64,000 bases of DNA. It comes from Paraurantiacibacter namhicola. Lineage in GTDB: Bacteria > Pseudomonadota > Alphaproteobacteria > Sphingomonadales > Sphingomonadaceae. This document shows, piece by piece, positions 1 to 9,338 of the stretch. Position 1 is the first letter of the stretch. Every line of letters begins with the position of its first letter. The DNA is taken from NCBI RefSeq assembly GCF_001687545.1, contig NZ_CP016545.1, forward strand, positions 1,287,001 through 1,351,000, in the 5' to 3' direction. The translations under genes and the position numbers were made by a program. Below the pieces are notes generated by a model that was not told the origin of the DNA, did not search any database, and worked only from the letters and a program-made list of their open reading frames with translations.

Positions 1-45
1 GTAGCTGCTCCACATCGGTTTCAAACGAAATCAGCGGAGTATCCC

Positions 46-1740
46 ATGCGCCTTGCCAAGCTAGCACTCGCCTGTTCCATCCCCGCGCTCGCCCTGGCGG
101 CGTGCGTGACTGCGCCTGCCGCCGAGGAAATGGCCGAGGCGCAGACCGACATGATGGCGGACGCGGGCTACGACCCGCAGGCGCAGCTGGCGAAGCTGGC
201 GGTGATCGAGATGGCGCCGGACACGTCCTATCTCACGGCGGAGGAAGTGCAGGTGGTGAACCTGCTGATCGATGCCAGCCGCTACATGTCCGAGATTTAC
301 CTGCGGCAGCGCGATCCGAACAATCCGCAGGTGCGCGAGGCGCTGGCGCGCAATCGCCGCGCGGACCAGCCGCTGCTGCTGCAATTGTTCGACCGCAATT
401 TCGGCAGCTGGGATTCGCTCGCCGAGCTGCATCCTTTCTGGGGCGCGGAGCCGATGCCGCTGGGCGCAGGCTTCTATCCCGCCGACATGACGCGCGAGGA
501 GCTGGACGGCTACATCGCCGCCAACCCCGCGCAGAAGGACGAACTGCTCAGCCCCTACACCGTGGTGCGGCGCGACGGGGACCGGCTGGTCGCCGTGCCT
601 TATTCGGTCGAGTACAAGGAGTGGCTGGAGCCTGCCGCGCAGAAGCTGGAGCAGGCCGCCGCCATCACCACCAATCCCAGCCTGAAGCGTTTCCTGACCC
701 TGCGTGCGGAGAGCTTCCGGACGGACGATTACTTCGAGAGCGAGATGGCGTGGATGGACCTGTCCGGCACGCCCATCGAAGTCGCGATCGGGCCGTACGA
801 GGTTTATACCGACCGGCTGATGGGCACGAAAACCGCGTTCGAAAGCTTCGTGACGCTGAAGGACCCGCAGGCCTCCGCCGCGCTGGCGAAATACAAGAAT
901 TACCTGCGCGACATGGAAGCGAACCTGCCGATCGAGGATCGCTACAAGAATTTCCAGCGCGGGTTCGAGAGCCCCATCGCCGTGGCGGACCAGATCCAGG
1001 GCGGCGGGGACAATGTGCCCGGCGTGCAGACCATCGCCTTCAACCTGCCCAATGACGAGCGGGTGCGCGAGGCGAAGGGCGCGAAGAAGGTGATCCTGGC
1101 CAATGTGCTTGGCGCGAAATACGATCGCATCCTGCAGCCCATGGCCGGCGTGGTGCTGAAGCCGCAGCAGGCGGGGCTGGTGCGCAAGTTCTACATGGAG
1201 AACTTCACGTTGTTCCACGAACTGTCCCACTCGCTGGGGCCGGGCACCATCATGGTGGCGGGCCGCGAGACGACAGTGAATGCCGAACTGCGCGACCAGT
1301 ATTCCGCGCTGGAGGAGAGCAAGGCGGACGTCATGGGGATCTGGAACATCCTCTACATGATGGAACGCGGCGAATTGCCCGCCAATGAGAAGCCGGAGCT
1401 GTTCGCCACTTATTTCACCGGCCTGTTCCGCTCCATGCGCTTCGGGATCGAGGCGGCGCACGGCAAAGGCGCGGCGGCGCAATATGGCTTCCTTCGGGAA
1501 GCGGGCGCGTTCACCTACGATGCGGCGGCGCAGCGTTACGTTATCGATAACGCCCGGATGGAAACCGCCATCGGCCAGCTGCTGACCATGGAACTGATGT
1601 TGCAGGCAACCGGCGATTACGAGGGCACGAAGGCCTTCTTCGCGCGCTATGCAGTGTTGGACCAGCCGGCGCTGGATGCCATCGCGCGGATGGACTCCAT
1701 CCCGGTCGACATCCTGCCGGTGTACCCGAAGAGCCTGTGA
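46..1740 (+). CDS. Peptidase M49 (dipeptidyl peptidase III)-like lipoprotein
   Basis: Predicted zinc metallopeptidase of 564 aa anchored to the envelope. The N-terminus is a lipoprotein signal with lipobox LAAC and lipidated Cys20. The zinc site is visible as HELSH (His391, Glu392, His395) followed about 30 residues later by EESKAD (423-428), which would supply the third ligand. This pattern and the flanking GPGT resemble the pentapeptide HExxH branch of the M49 family rather than the classic HExxGH enzymes. An SD-like GGAG lies just before the ATG. trhO starts one base after its stop. Family assignment is inference from motifs; substrate is unknown. Confidence 0.75.
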   Translation: MRLAKLALACSIPALALAACVTAPAAEEMAEAQTDMMADAGYDPQAQLAKLAVIEMAPDTSYLTAEEVQVVNLLIDASRYMSEIYLRQRDPNNPQVREALARNRRADQPLLLQLFDRNFGSWDSLAELHPFWGAEPMPLGAGFYPADMTREELDGYIAANPAQKDELLSPYTVVRRDGDRLVAVPYSVEYKEWLEPAAQKLEQAAAITTNPSLKRFLTLRAESFRTDDYFESEMAWMDLSGTPIEVAIGPYEVYTDRLMGTKTAFESFVTLKDPQASAALAKYKNYLRDMEANLPIEDRYKNFQRGFESPIAVADQIQGGGDNVPGVQTIAFNLPNDERVREAKGAKKVILANVLGAKYDRILQPMAGVVLKPQQAGLVRKFYMENFTLFHELSHSLGPGTIMVAGRETTVNAELRDQYSALEESKADVMGIWNILYMMERGELPANEKPELFATYFTGLFRSMRFGIEAAHGKGAAAQYGFLREAGAFTYDAAAQRYVIDNARMETAIGQLLTMELMLQATGDYEGTKAFFARYAVLDQPALDAIARMDSIPVDILPVYPKSL

Positions 1741-1741
1741 T

Positions 1742-2692
1742 ATGACCCTGTGCGTGGCGGCCCTATACCGCTTTGCCCGTTTCCCGGACCCGGCAGAACT
1801 GCGCGCGCCCCTGCTGGCCGTGTGCCGGGACAATGGCGTGCGCGGCACGCTGCTGCTGGCGGGCGAGGGCATCAACGGCACGATTGCAGGCACGGACGAA
1901 GGCATTGCGTCGGTGCTGGCACACGTCCGCACCTTGCCCGATTGCGCAGATATCGAGGTGAAGTACTCGCGCGCCGAGACCATGCCCTTCCACCGCATGA
2001 AGGTGCGGCTGAAGCGCGAACTCGTGACCATGGGCGCGGGCGAGCTGGACCCGGCCCGCAACGCCGGGACCTATGTCGATCCGCAGGACTGGAACGCGCT
2101 GATCTCCGATCCGGACACCATCGTGATCGACACGCGCAACGACTACGAGGTGGAAGTGGGTAGCTTCAGCGGCGCCATCGACCCGCAGACGCCCAGCTTC
2201 CGTGACTTTCCCGCTTGGTTTCGCGACCGGCGGGAGGAACTGCTGGGGCAGGGCAAGCAGCCCAAGGTGGCGATGTATTGCACCGGCGGCATCCGCTGCG
2301 AGAAGTCCACCGCCTTCCTGGCTAAGGAGGGTGTGGAGGAGGTCTTCCACCTGAAGGGCGGCATCCTGAAATACCTCGAGACCGTGCCGCGCGATGAAAG
2401 CCTGTGGGAAGGCGAATGCTTCGTCTTCGACAGCCGCGTGGCCGTGGGGCACGCCCTGGAGCAGGGCACGCATTCGCTGTGCCACGCCTGCCGCCGTCCG
2501 GTGAGCGCAGAGGGCCTCGCCTCGCCGCTTTACGAGGAAGGCGTCAGCTGCGCCGCCTGCCATGCCGAACGCACGGAGGAGCAGCGCGCCTCCTATCGCG
2601 AGCGCCACCGGCAGGAGCTGAAGGCGCAGGCGGAAGGCCGCGCGCATGTCGGTGCGGTGCTGCCGGACAAGGCGCAGGGCGAGGATGGCTGA
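1742..2692 (+). CDS. trhO: tRNA uridine(34) hydroxylase, rhodanese family (TrhO/YceA)
   Basis: Protein of 316 aa, chosen to start at the ATG one base after the upstream stop, since the longer in-frame extension overlaps the M49-like gene and has no family resemblance. The N-terminal ferredoxin-like domain (about 1-95, with [14 protein letters not shown]) is followed by a rhodanese domain (about 115-225) with active-site loop CTGGIRC, Cys180 and Cys186. The C-terminal tail has CxxC pairs (CHAC, CAAC) typical of the longer family members and possibly metal binding. Known family members hydroxylate U34 of tRNA at the cmo5U/mo5U step. It overlaps the next gene by 8 nt, suggesting translational coupling. 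Confidence 0.9.
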   Translation: MTLCVAALYRFARFPDPAELRAPLLAVCRDNGVRGTLLLAGEGINGTIAGTDEGIASVLAHVRTLPDCADIEVKYSRAETMPFHRMKVRLKRELVTMGAGELDPARNAGTYVDPQDWNALISDPDTIVIDTRNDYEVEVGSFSGAIDPQTPSFRDFPAWFRDRREELLGQGKQPKVAMYCTGGIRCEKSTAFLAKEGVEEVFHLKGGILKYLETVPRDESLWEGECFVFDSRVAVGHALEQGTHSLCHACRRPVSAEGLASPLYEEGVSCAACHAERTEEQRASYRERHRQELKAQAEGRAHVGAVLPDKAQGEDG

Positions 2693-3323
2693 GCGCGTCC
2701 TCTACAGCTTCCGCCGCTGCCCCTACGCCATGCGCGCACGACTGGCGCTGGTGGCGAGCGGCACGGCCTGCGAGCTGCGCGAGGTGAAGCTGGCGGACAA
2801 GCCGCAGGCCATGCTGGACGCCTCGCCAAAGGGCACGGTCCCGGTGCTGGTGCTGGATGATGGCACGGTGATCGAGGAAAGCCGCGAGATCATGCACTGG
2901 GCGCTGGAGCATAGCGATCCGGAAGGCTGGCTGGACCGCCACAACGCGGCGCTGGTCGACCGCTGCGACGGCCCGTTCAAGCACGCGCTTGACCGCTATA
3001 AATACCCCAACCGCTACGACGACTGCGACCCCCTGCCGCACCGCGCAGAGGGGTTGGCGTTCCTGTCCGATCTCGACTTGCGAATTGCGGACCGGGGTGG
3101 CCAGCTATGCGGCCCGCAGCGCGGCCTCGCCGATGTGGCGATCTTTCCCTTCGTGCGCCAATTCGTCAATCACGACCGCGCATGGTTCGACGCGCAGGAC
3201 CTGCCGCATGTGCAGGATTGGCTCGCCGGTCACCTCGACAGTGCCCTTTTCAAAACAGTGATGCAGCGCGAAAAGCCATGGCAGCCGGGACAGGAGCCGG
3301 TTGCGCTGGCGCTCGGCGCCTAA
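2685..3323 (+). CDS. Glutathione S-transferase family protein
   Basis: Protein of 212 aa with an N-terminal thioredoxin-like GST domain: the [10 protein letters not shown] segment holds Cys12-Pro13-Tyr14, and the cis-proline/glutathione-binding segment [11 protein letters not shown] plus ES follows around residues 52-66. The remainder is an all-helical C-terminal domain. The CPY(A/C)xR pattern is that of glutaredoxin-2/omega-like GSTs, so it may be a thiol transferase. The ATG lies inside the end of trhO, so the two are probably co-transcribed. It converges on ilvE, with which its end overlaps by 4 nt. Substrate unknown. Confidence 0.85.
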   Translation: MAERVLYSFRRCPYAMRARLALVASGTACELREVKLADKPQAMLDASPKGTVPVLVLDDGTVIEESREIMHWALEHSDPEGWLDRHNAALVDRCDGPFKHALDRYKYPNRYDDCDPLPHRAEGLAFLSDLDLRIADRGGQLCGPQRGLADVAIFPFVRQFVNHDRAWFDAQDLPHVQDWLAGHLDSALFKTVMQREKPWQPGQEPVALALGA

Positions 3324-4396
3324 CCCAGCCGCATCACCCAGCCGCGCGTGTCTTCCGCGGTGCCGCGCTGGATGCCGGTCAGCTTCTCGCGCAGCTTCGA
3401 TGTCAGCTGGCCGGGGCCGCCGCTGCCGATGGTGAATTCGCCGTCATGGCCCGCGACCTTGCCGACCGGGGTGACAACCGCAGCCGTGCCGCAGGCGAAG
3501 GTCTCGAGCAGCTTCCCGCTCGCCGCATCTTCGCGCCACTGGTCCAGCGTGTACATCTCCTCGACCACGTCCAGGCCCTCCTCGCGGGCGAGGTCGATGA
3601 TGGAATCGCGGGTGATGCCGGGCAGGATCGTGCCGGTCAGCGGCGGGGTCAGGATGCGCCCGTCATCGAATACGAAGAACAGGTTCATGCCGCCCAGTTC
3701 CTCGATATAGCGGTGCTCTGCTGCGTCCAGGAACAGGACCTGGTCATGCCCGCGATCGAAGGCTTCGCGCGTGGGCACCAGGCTGGCGGCGTAATTGCCG
3801 CCGCATTTCGCCGCGCCCGTGCCGCCGGGGGCTGCCCGGGTGTAGTCTGACACCCAGATGCTGACGGCCGGCGCGCCGGACTTGAAGTAATTGCCCGCCG
3901 GGCTGGCGATCAGGATGAACTTGTATTCCTTCGCCGGCCGCACACCCAGGAAGGCCTCGGTCGCGATCATGAAGGGACGCAGGTACAGGCTGCCGCCCTC
4001 GACCGTAGGGAACCAGTCCTTATCTGCATCGACCAGCGCTTCCAGCGCGGCGACGAAGGCATCTTCCGGCAGGTTCGGCATGGCGAGCCGGTCCGCGCTG
4101 CGGTTGAAGCGCGCGGCGTTCTCGCGCGGGCGGAACAGCGCCATCGTGCCGTCTTCCAGCCTGTAGGCCTTCAGCCCTTCGAAAATTTCCTGCGCGTAAT
4201 GCAGCACGGAGGCCGCAGGATCGAGCGTCAGCGGGCCGCGCGGGGCGAGCTGAGCATTGTGCCACTCCTTGTCCTCCGACCAGTCGATGGTGACCATGTG
4301 ATCGGTGAACAGCGTCCCGAAACCGGGATTGGCAATCGCCTCGGCGCGCGTTTTACCGGGGACAGGGGCGGGATGGGAAATACGTTCGAACTGCAT
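3320..4396 (-). CDS. ilvE: Branched-chain amino acid aminotransferase
   Basis: PLP-dependent fold-type IV transaminase of 358 aa that interconverts Leu, Ile, Val and their 2-oxo acids. The start at MQFERISHPA fits the family length; the upstream in-frame extension looks non-coding. The PLP lysine is in KCGGNYAAS (Lys197), and the family segments HYAQEIFEGLKAYR, SLYLRPF and ACGTAAVVTPVG are all present. It belongs to the type II (mitochondrial-like) BCAT group. The long upstream spacer carries hairpins and a tiny ORF on the same strand that could influence expression. Confidence 0.95.
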   Translation of the reverse strand: MQFERISHPAPVPGKTRAEAIANPGFGTLFTDHMVTIDWSEDKEWHNAQLAPRGPLTLDPAASVLHYAQEIFEGLKAYRLEDGTMALFRPRENAARFNRSADRLAMPNLPEDAFVAALEALVDADKDWFPTVEGGSLYLRPFMIATEAFLGVRPAKEYKFILIASPAGNYFKSGAPAVSIWVSDYTRAAPGGTGAAKCGGNYAASLVPTREAFDRGHDQVLFLDAAEHRYIEELGGMNLFFVFDDGRILTPPLTGTILPGITRDSIIDLAREEGLDVVEEMYTLDQWREDAASGKLLETFACGTAAVVTPVGKVAGHDGEFTIGSGGPGQLTSKLREKLTGIQRGTAEDTRGWVMRLG

Positions 4397-4525
4397 GGCA
4401 GCGCGGTTAGGATATGGCGGGCGCGGGGGCAAGATGTGGTGCGTTCGGTATCTTTGAAATGGGCAAAGCGCTGGTGGCAGGAGACCCCAGCCTGCACTGG
4501 GGCGCACGGCATTTCATGCCGTACG

Positions 4526-4612
4526 AAATGAGAAGGCCAGCTTCGCCCGTCGGGAGGCTGGCCCCAAAGCCAGAAAATGAGAAGGCCAGCTTCGCCCGTC
4601 GGGAAGCTGGCC
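4526..4612 (-). repeat. Two 38-nt direct repeats, each a terminator-like hairpin
   Basis: Copies at 4526-4563 and 4575-4612 differ at one base. Read on the minus strand each gives a GC-rich stem (GGCCAGC.. with a CCCGACGGGC-containing loop) followed by TTCTCATTT(T), so each resembles an intrinsic terminator. They lie downstream of the tiny ORF at 4669-4725 and upstream of ilvE. Confidence 0.7.
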
Positions 4613-4668
4613 TTCGCATGGTCAGCGGTCGTGAGAACCGCTCACAGAGCCTTACTCGGCGAAGAAAG

Positions 4669-4725
4669 TTACCGAATATGCTCCGCGTGGATCGTCACCG
4701 ACCTCGCTACTGAACCATGAGACAT
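4669..4725 (-). CDS. Candidate 18-aa peptide behind a maximal Shine-Dalgarno
   Basis: The minus strand reads AAAGGAGGTGATCCG directly before ATG (spacing 7 nt from AGGAGG) and then an 18-codon frame, MSHGSVARSVTIHAEHIR, ending in TAA. The SD complements the last 14-15 nt of 16S rRNA, far longer than any other ribosome site in this window. After the stop come two mutually exclusive hairpins (GTGAG/CTCAC within, and AGCGGT/ACCGCT around them) and then the tandem terminators. I do not recognise the peptide. It may be a leader peptide, a small protein gene, or an RNA element that engages ribosomes. Confidence 0.45.
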   Translation of the reverse strand: MSHGSVARSVTIHAEHIR

Positions 4726-4726
4726 C

Positions 4727-4742
4727 GGATCACCTCCTTTCG
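4727..4742 (-). promoter_or_regulatory. Full-length Shine-Dalgarno / anti-SD complement
   Basis: On the plus strand this reads GGATCACCTCCTTTC, identical to the usual 3' end of 16S rRNA; on the minus strand it is therefore a complete SD placed correctly for the ATG at 4725. Only this short stretch matches, so it is not an rRNA remnant. Confidence 0.65.
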
Positions 4743-5144
4743 CGCTTGAAAGCCAACACCCTGCCGTTTCACCGGGGGCGGAAACCTGCGTGCGTCGCCA
4801 GTTTCGAGATGCAATGTGAGTCGGATTTCAGGTGAAAACAAGGCTTGTAAAAACTTTATTCCCCGCGATTATGTTTGCCTTTCGCGACCACCTCCGTGGT
4901 CGCATCCTCCCGGCTATTCCCTACGATCGCTTCGCTCACTGCGGGGCCGGTGCGGGCGCGCGGTCGCGCTTGCGGTCGATTTTATCGACCGATGCCGGCC
5001 AAGCCGCTGTTGCGATGTGCTAGTCCGGTCCGCGCCCGGCGGACCGCAAGGGCGACCGCCCGCCCGCAGGTGGCCCGCAGCGAAGCGGAGGGAACAGCAC
5101 CGAGGACGAACCCGCGGATGCGGGTTCATGAGTCAAACAACTCC

Positions 5145-5699
5145 CTACCGACAATCCTCGATGATCCGCGTCACTTCGGGCCATGCGGGGACGTAAAGCG
5201 GCGCCATGCCTTCCACTTCCACCGCAAATCGTCCGCGGGAGTAGGCCATGGCGTCTAGCAGATTGTCCGATGCGGCCAGGCTGGTGGCGACAAAGCTGCT
5301 GCCGGTGCCGCCGGGGCGGGCGGTCAGCATGCGGTCCTGCGTTTCGGTGCGCAGCCGCATCATCACCGGGGCGCTGGCCGCGCCGTCGCGAACCAGGATC
5401 ACGCTCCGATCCGCCAGCCGGCACTGCATGGCGAACAGCGCGCCGCCGCTGGTGCCCTGTCCGAAGAAGGCTGCCGTACCGCCATCGATGGCGGCATAGC
5501 GCCAGGCACCGGGCGTGACCGGCGCGTCCATCCAGTTGTCATACGTGGGCGTGATCACCTGCGGCGGCGCGGGGGCTGGCGTCGGCGTTGGCGTAGGCGT
5601 GCTGACGGGCGCGGTGTCTTCCTCCGCCTGCGGGACGCATGCCGCCACGGCGATGGCGGATGCGATGGCAAGAGCGGCAGGCAAGCGTTTGAAATTCAT
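5145..5699 (-). CDS. Exported lipoprotein of unknown function
   Basis: Protein of 184 aa. The start MNFKRLPAAL was chosen because it gives a clean lipoprotein signal peptide with lipobox VAAC (Cys21); the longer frame begins 19 codons earlier without a signal. A Pro/Thr-rich tether (alternating TP and AP, about residues 30-46) precedes a globular domain of about 130 residues with conserved-looking Cys in MQCRLADRS and a C-terminal DCR. It is transcribed divergently from tlyA, with 89 nt between the starts. I do not recognise the domain. Confidence 0.75.
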   Translation of the reverse strand: MNFKRLPAALAIASAIAVAACVPQAEEDTAPVSTPTPTPTPAPAPPQVITPTYDNWMDAPVTPGAWRYAAIDGGTAAFFGQGTSGGALFAMQCRLADRSVILVRDGAASAPVMMRLRTETQDRMLTARPGGTGSSFVATSLAASDNLLDAMAYSRGRFAVEVEGMAPLYVPAWPEVTRIIEDCR

Positions 5700-5788
5700 G
5701 GATGGGGTCCGTCGCATTTTCAGTCTGGGGGCAATCTTGGGGCAATTCGGTTTCATCGGGCTTCGGCGCAGGCTATGCGCGCATTCCC

Positions 5789-6535
5789 ATGGCCAAGCAA
5801 CGGATAGACCAGCTACTCGTTTCCCGCGGACTAGCGGAAAGCCGCACCCGCGCGCAGTCGCTGGTGATGGCGGGGCTGGTGTTCCACGGCACGAAGAAGG
5901 TGGACAAGCCCGGCACGCAGGTGCCCGAGGATGCGGAGATCGTGCTGAAGGGGCGGGACCACCCCTGGGTGAGCCGCGGCGGCATCAAGCTGGCCCATGC
6001 GATCGAGCATTTCGCGCTGGACCCGGCCGGCGTGATCGCGATGGATATCGGCAGTTCCACCGGCGGTTTCACCGATGTGCTGCTGAGCAAGGGCGCGGCC
6101 CATGTGTTCTGCGTTGACAGCGGCACGAACCAGCTGGCCTGGAAGCTGCGGCAGGACGACCGCGTCACGGTGCTGGAGCAGCTGTCCGCCCGCCTGCTGA
6201 CGGCCGAGCATATCGACCGGCCCTGCGACTGGGTGGTGTGCGATGCCAGCTTCATCTCGCTGGCCAAGGTGCTGGACGTACCGCTGCGCCTTGCAGCGCC
6301 GGAGTGCCGGCTGGTGGCGCTGATCAAGCCGCAATTCGAAGTGGCGCGCGAGGAGGTGGGCAAGAACGGCGTGGTCCGCGATCCGGCGCTGCATGAGCGT
6401 GTGTGCGGGGAGGTTCGCAGCTGGCTGGAAGGCGAGGGCTGGGCGGTGGATGGTATCGCCCAGAGCCCCATCACCGGGCCCGAAGGCAATGTCGAATTCC
6501 TGATCTCGGCGTCCCGAAACGGTATGGGCGGTTGA
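5789..6535 (+). CDS. tlyA: TlyA-family rRNA (cytidine-2'-O)-methyltransferase
   Basis: Protein of 248 aa. The N-terminal S4 RNA-binding domain (MAKQRIDQLLVSRGLAESRT, about 1-60) is joined to an FtsJ/RrmJ-like methyltransferase domain with SAM motif MDIGSSTGGFTD (about residues 88-99), VCDASFISL and the LIKPQFE catalytic lysine region. Characterised TlyA proteins 2'-O-methylate 16S and/or 23S rRNA and influence capreomycin sensitivity; some bacterial homologues are called haemolysins. The start at MAKQ is preferred because the upstream in-frame extension lies in the divergent promoter region. Confidence 0.92.
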   Translation: MAKQRIDQLLVSRGLAESRTRAQSLVMAGLVFHGTKKVDKPGTQVPEDAEIVLKGRDHPWVSRGGIKLAHAIEHFALDPAGVIAMDIGSSTGGFTDVLLSKGAAHVFCVDSGTNQLAWKLRQDDRVTVLEQLSARLLTAEHIDRPCDWVVCDASFISLAKVLDVPLRLAAPECRLVALIKPQFEVAREEVGKNGVVRDPALHERVCGEVRSWLEGEGWAVDGIAQSPITGPEGNVEFLISASRNGMGG

Positions 6536-6620
6536 TGGCCCGGGCGGCCACATTGCATCCTCGCACCGTGCCTGCCTATAGCCGGGACCTCGATTCGCGC
6601 CGCCACCAGCCGGAGTAGAC

Positions 6621-7172
6621 ATGAACCGCCTCGCCAGCCCCGCACAGCTGAGGGCCAGCTTCTTTCGCTGGGCCCTGTTCCTCGTGCCGCTGGTGATGCT
6701 GCTGGGCTTCCTGTCCGGCCAGTTCGGAGGCGATGCGGGCAGCGCATGGTTCCAGGCGCTCGAAAAGCCCGCCATCTTCCCGCCGCCCATGTGGTTCGGC
6801 ATCGTGTGGAGCGTGCTTTACCTGCTGATGGGCCTCAGCTTCGCGCTGGTCTGTTCGGCCTGGGGCGCACGCTGGCGCGGCCCGGCGATCATCGCCTTCA
6901 TCGTGCAGCTGGCCGTCAACCTCGCCTGGACGCCGATATTCTTCGGCGCGCATGAGATCGGCACGGCCTTCTGGGTGATCGTGGTGCTGGACGTGCTGGT
7001 GCTGCTGACCATCTGGCTGGTCTGGAAGGTGCGCCGCCTGGCGGCTTACCTGCTGCTGCCCTACCTCGCGTGGATCCTGTTCGCCACGCTGCTGAACTGG
7101 CAATTCTGGCAGATGAACCCGGATGCAAGCGCGCTGGAGCCGGACAATTCGGTGCAACGGATCGAGTTGTAA
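6621..7172 (+). CDS. tspO: TspO/MBR family membrane protein
   Basis: Integral membrane protein of 183 aa with five hydrophobic segments. The family pattern is clear: WFQALEKPAIFPPPMWFGIVW after TM1, NLAWTPIFFG in the middle and a C-terminal TM ending in LLNWQFWQMNPD. TspO proteins bind tetrapyrroles and regulate porphyrin or stress responses in photosynthetic alphaproteobacteria. The N-terminus is slightly longer than typical. It follows tlyA by 85 nt in the same direction. Confidence 0.9.
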   Translation: MNRLASPAQLRASFFRWALFLVPLVMLLGFLSGQFGGDAGSAWFQALEKPAIFPPPMWFGIVWSVLYLLMGLSFALVCSAWGARWRGPAIIAFIVQLAVNLAWTPIFFGAHEIGTAFWVIVVLDVLVLLTIWLVWKVRRLAAYLLLPYLAWILFATLLNWQFWQMNPDASALEPDNSVQRIEL

Positions 7173-7201
7173 TTCGCGCGGGCAGAGGCCACATAGCGAC
7201 C

Positions 7202-7453
7202 ATGCAGAGCCAGAATCCCATCATCGCCGACTTCGTCAAACTCGCCAACAGCGCAGCGGGCACTTTTGCCGGCATGACGCGCGAGGCGCGCGACAATGCG
7301 CGCGAGAAGATGAAGGAAACCATGGGCGGTTTCGACTTCGTCAGCCGCGAGGAATTCGACGCGGTGAAGGACATGGCGGCCCACGCCCGCGAGCAGGTGG
7401 ACGTGCTGGAAGCCAAGATCGCTGCGCTCGAAGCGAAGCTGGCGGGCAAGTAA
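7202..7453 (+). CDS. ubiK: Accessory factor UbiK family protein (BMFP)
   Basis: Small protein of 83 aa starting MQSQNPIIADF; the upstream in-frame extension overlaps tspO and is not family-like. It has an amphipathic N-terminal half, the family core SREEFDAVKDMAAHAREQ, and a C-terminal coiled coil EAKIAALEAKLAGK. UbiK-type proteins support aerobic ubiquinone synthesis and bind membranes. Length matches the family. Confidence 0.85.
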   Translation: MQSQNPIIADFVKLANSAAGTFAGMTREARDNAREKMKETMGGFDFVSREEFDAVKDMAAHAREQVDVLEAKIAALEAKLAGK

Positions 7454-7492
7454 CCCTCCCAAATATCACCGTACTGGCGTAGCGTCCGCGCG

Positions 7493-8089
7493 ATGCACTT
7501 GCGCGCGCCTGCCATACTGATTGCCGCCCGCCCGCACGGCGAAACGGCCGTGATCGCGCGGCTGCTTACCGAAGCGGAAGGCGTGGTCGCGGCCTATGTC
7601 GCAGGCGGGCGCGGGCGCCAGCTTCGCCCGGTGGTGATCCCCGGCAACGTCGTGGATGCGGACATTCGTTCCAAATCCGACACGCAGCTGCCCTTTGCGC
7701 GGATCGAGCTCGTTGAAAGCCGCGGCCCTTTCCTGACGGAGCCACTGCCTGCCGCCGCCATCGGCTGGGCCTGCGCGCTGACGACTGCCGCCCTGCCGGA
7801 GCGGCAGGAGTTTCCCGCGCTGCACGACGCCTTGGGCGCGCTGCTCACCGCTATATGCCATGCCCCCTCCGCCCGCGGCTGGGTGGGCGCGCTGCTGGCC
7901 TATGAAATCTTGCTGCTGCGAGAGCTTGGCTATGGCGAGGGCGTGAAACCCGCAGGAGAGCTGCCACAACTGCTGGAAGCGATGGACCGGCTCGCCGTCC
8001 CGCTGGACCGATACCTGCTTGCCGAGCGCCGCGCAGACATTATGGCCGCGCGCCAGAGATTGCGGCAATTGCTCGGGCGGATCGCCTGA
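7493..8089 (+). CDS. recO: DNA repair protein RecO
   Basis: Protein of 198 aa for RecFOR-dependent loading of RecA on SSB-coated DNA. It has the N-terminal OB-fold ([32 protein letters not shown]) and a helical C-terminal region with FEALLAYE-like [16 protein letters not shown]. It is about 40 aa shorter than the E. coli protein and lacks the C-terminal zinc cysteines, which is common in sphingomonads. It starts 40 nt after ubiK. Confidence 0.9.
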   Translation: MHLRAPAILIAARPHGETAVIARLLTEAEGVVAAYVAGGRGRQLRPVVIPGNVVDADIRSKSDTQLPFARIELVESRGPFLTEPLPAAAIGWACALTTAALPERQEFPALHDALGALLTAICHAPSARGWVGALLAYEILLLRELGYGEGVKPAGELPQLLEAMDRLAVPLDRYLLAERRADIMAARQRLRQLLGRIA

Positions 8090-8094
8090 GCAGC

Positions 8095-8197
8095 CGTCAT
8101 TGCGAGCGGCGAAGCCGCGCGGCAATCCATCGTCGACCGTCAGGGACTCGATCCTCCGGTGATGGATCGCCGCGGCGCTACGCGCCTCGCGATGACG
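8095..8197. repeat. Inverted-repeat element (CGTCATTGCGAGCG type)
   Basis: The recO-leuB spacer is almost entirely one palindromic element. The left arm at 8095-8130 starts CGTCATTGCGAG and the right arm at 8161-8197 ends CTCGCGATGACG, with related ATGGAT/ATCCAT inner ends. Short elements of this pattern are dispersed in many sphingomonad genomes. It has no coding capacity and could serve as a terminator for recO. Confidence 0.75.
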
Positions 8198-8214
8198 AAA
8201 TTTGGAGTTCGGGA

Positions 8215-9273
8215 ATGAAGATCGCACTTCTGGCAGGGGACGGCATCGGGCCGGAGATCATGGAAGAAGCGGTGCGAGTGCTCGATGCGCTGCGCCTGCC
8301 GCAGGTCACCTTCTGGCGCGGCGATGTGGGCGGGGCGGCGTACAGGCGCCACGGCCACCCGCTGCCCGAAGAAACGCTTAAGATGTGCCGCGCGGCCGAC
8401 GCCGTGCTGTTCGGCGCGGTGGGCGATCCCGAATGCGACAATCTGGAACGGCACCTGCGGCCCGAACAGGCCATCCTGGGCCTGCGCAGCGAGCTCGGCC
8501 TATTTGCAAACCTGCGCCCCGCCGCCGCCATGCCGGGGCTGGAGGACCTGTCCGCCCTGCGCCCGGAAATCGCCCGCGCCATCGACCTGCTGATCGTGCG
8601 GGAGCTGAACGGCGATGTCTATTTTGGCGAAAAGGGCACGCGCACCACGCCCGGTGGCCAGCGCGAAGGCTATGACGTGATGGCCTATAGCGAAAGCGAG
8701 GTCCGCCGCATCGCCCACACCGCCTTCCGCGCGGCGCAGGGCCGCAAGGGTCGGCTGTGCAGCGTGGATAAGGCCAATGTGCTGGAAACCAGCCAGCTCT
8801 GGCGCGATGTGGTGGTGGAAGTCTCCGCCGAATATCCTGACGTCGCGCTCAGCCACATGTATGTCGACAATGCCGCCATGCAGCTGGTGCGAAACCCCGG
8901 CCAGTTCGACGTGATGGTGACCGGAAACCTGTTCGGCGACATCTTGTCCGACCAGGCCAGCATGTGCGTCGGCTCCATCGGCCTGCTCGCCAGCGCCAGC
9001 CTGGGCGAGCAGCAGACCGAGTTCGGTACGAAGGGCCTGTTCGAGCCGATCCATGGCAGCGCGCCCGATATCGCCGGGCAGGGCGCCGCCAACCCCATGG
9101 CCATGATCCTGTCGGCTGCCATGATGCTGCGCCACAGCTTCGGGCGCGAGGAGGACGCCGCGCGCGTCGAAGCGGCCGTGGCGCAGGCGCTGGCGGACGG
9201 CGTGAAAGGCGCGGACCTTGGCGGGACGGCCGGGACAAAGGACATCGGGATTGCCGTTGCGGAGCGGCTCTGA
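8215..9273 (+). CDS. leuB: 3-isopropylmalate dehydrogenase
   Basis: NAD-dependent beta-decarboxylating dehydrogenase of 352 aa, third step of leucine synthesis. Visible features are the N-terminal [16 protein letters not shown], the substrate loop [13 protein letters not shown] (arginine-rich), the tyrosine-containing [13 protein letters not shown], the Asp cluster of [13 protein letters not shown], and the NAD-binding [21 protein letters not shown]. Length is standard. Isocitrate and tartrate dehydrogenase paralogues are excluded by the LRSELG pattern. Confidence 0.96.
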   Translation: MKIALLAGDGIGPEIMEEAVRVLDALRLPQVTFWRGDVGGAAYRRHGHPLPEETLKMCRAADAVLFGAVGDPECDNLERHLRPEQAILGLRSELGLFANLRPAAAMPGLEDLSALRPEIARAIDLLIVRELNGDVYFGEKGTRTTPGGQREGYDVMAYSESEVRRIAHTAFRAAQGRKGRLCSVDKANVLETSQLWRDVVVEVSAEYPDVALSHMYVDNAAMQLVRNPGQFDVMVTGNLFGDILSDQASMCVGSIGLLASASLGEQQTEFGTKGLFEPIHGSAPDIAGQGAANPMAMILSAAMMLRHSFGREEDAARVEAAVAQALADGVKGADLGGTAGTKDIGIAVAERL

Positions 9274-9338
9274 CAGCTCGCCGGGAGACGGCCCCAGCGT
9301 AACCTTTCCTTGATATTTACCATATATCGCGCAAGCCC

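Larger units (their letters stand above)
4397..5144. other. Long structured spacer between ilvE and the 5145 lipoprotein gene
   Basis: No conventional gene is visible in this stretch of about 750 nt. It holds two terminator-like direct repeats, an 18-codon ORF on the minus strand, and several perfect hairpins: 4884-4903 (GCGACCA arms), 4973-4991 (CGGTCGAT arms, TTT loop) and 5108-5127 (GAACCCGC arms, GGAT loop). The last one lies just beyond the stop of the lipoprotein gene and could act as its terminator, although no T-run follows. Confidence 0.6.

Noticed and set aside
4526-4612. CRISPR-like direct repeats
   Set aside because: Only two copies with an 11-nt spacer, and each is a hairpin with terminator features; no cas genes.
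4727-4742. Possible remnant of a 16S rRNA 3' end on the plus strand
   Set aside because: Only about 15 nt match and nothing upstream resembles 16S; position before an ATG on the other strand explains it as a Shine-Dalgarno.
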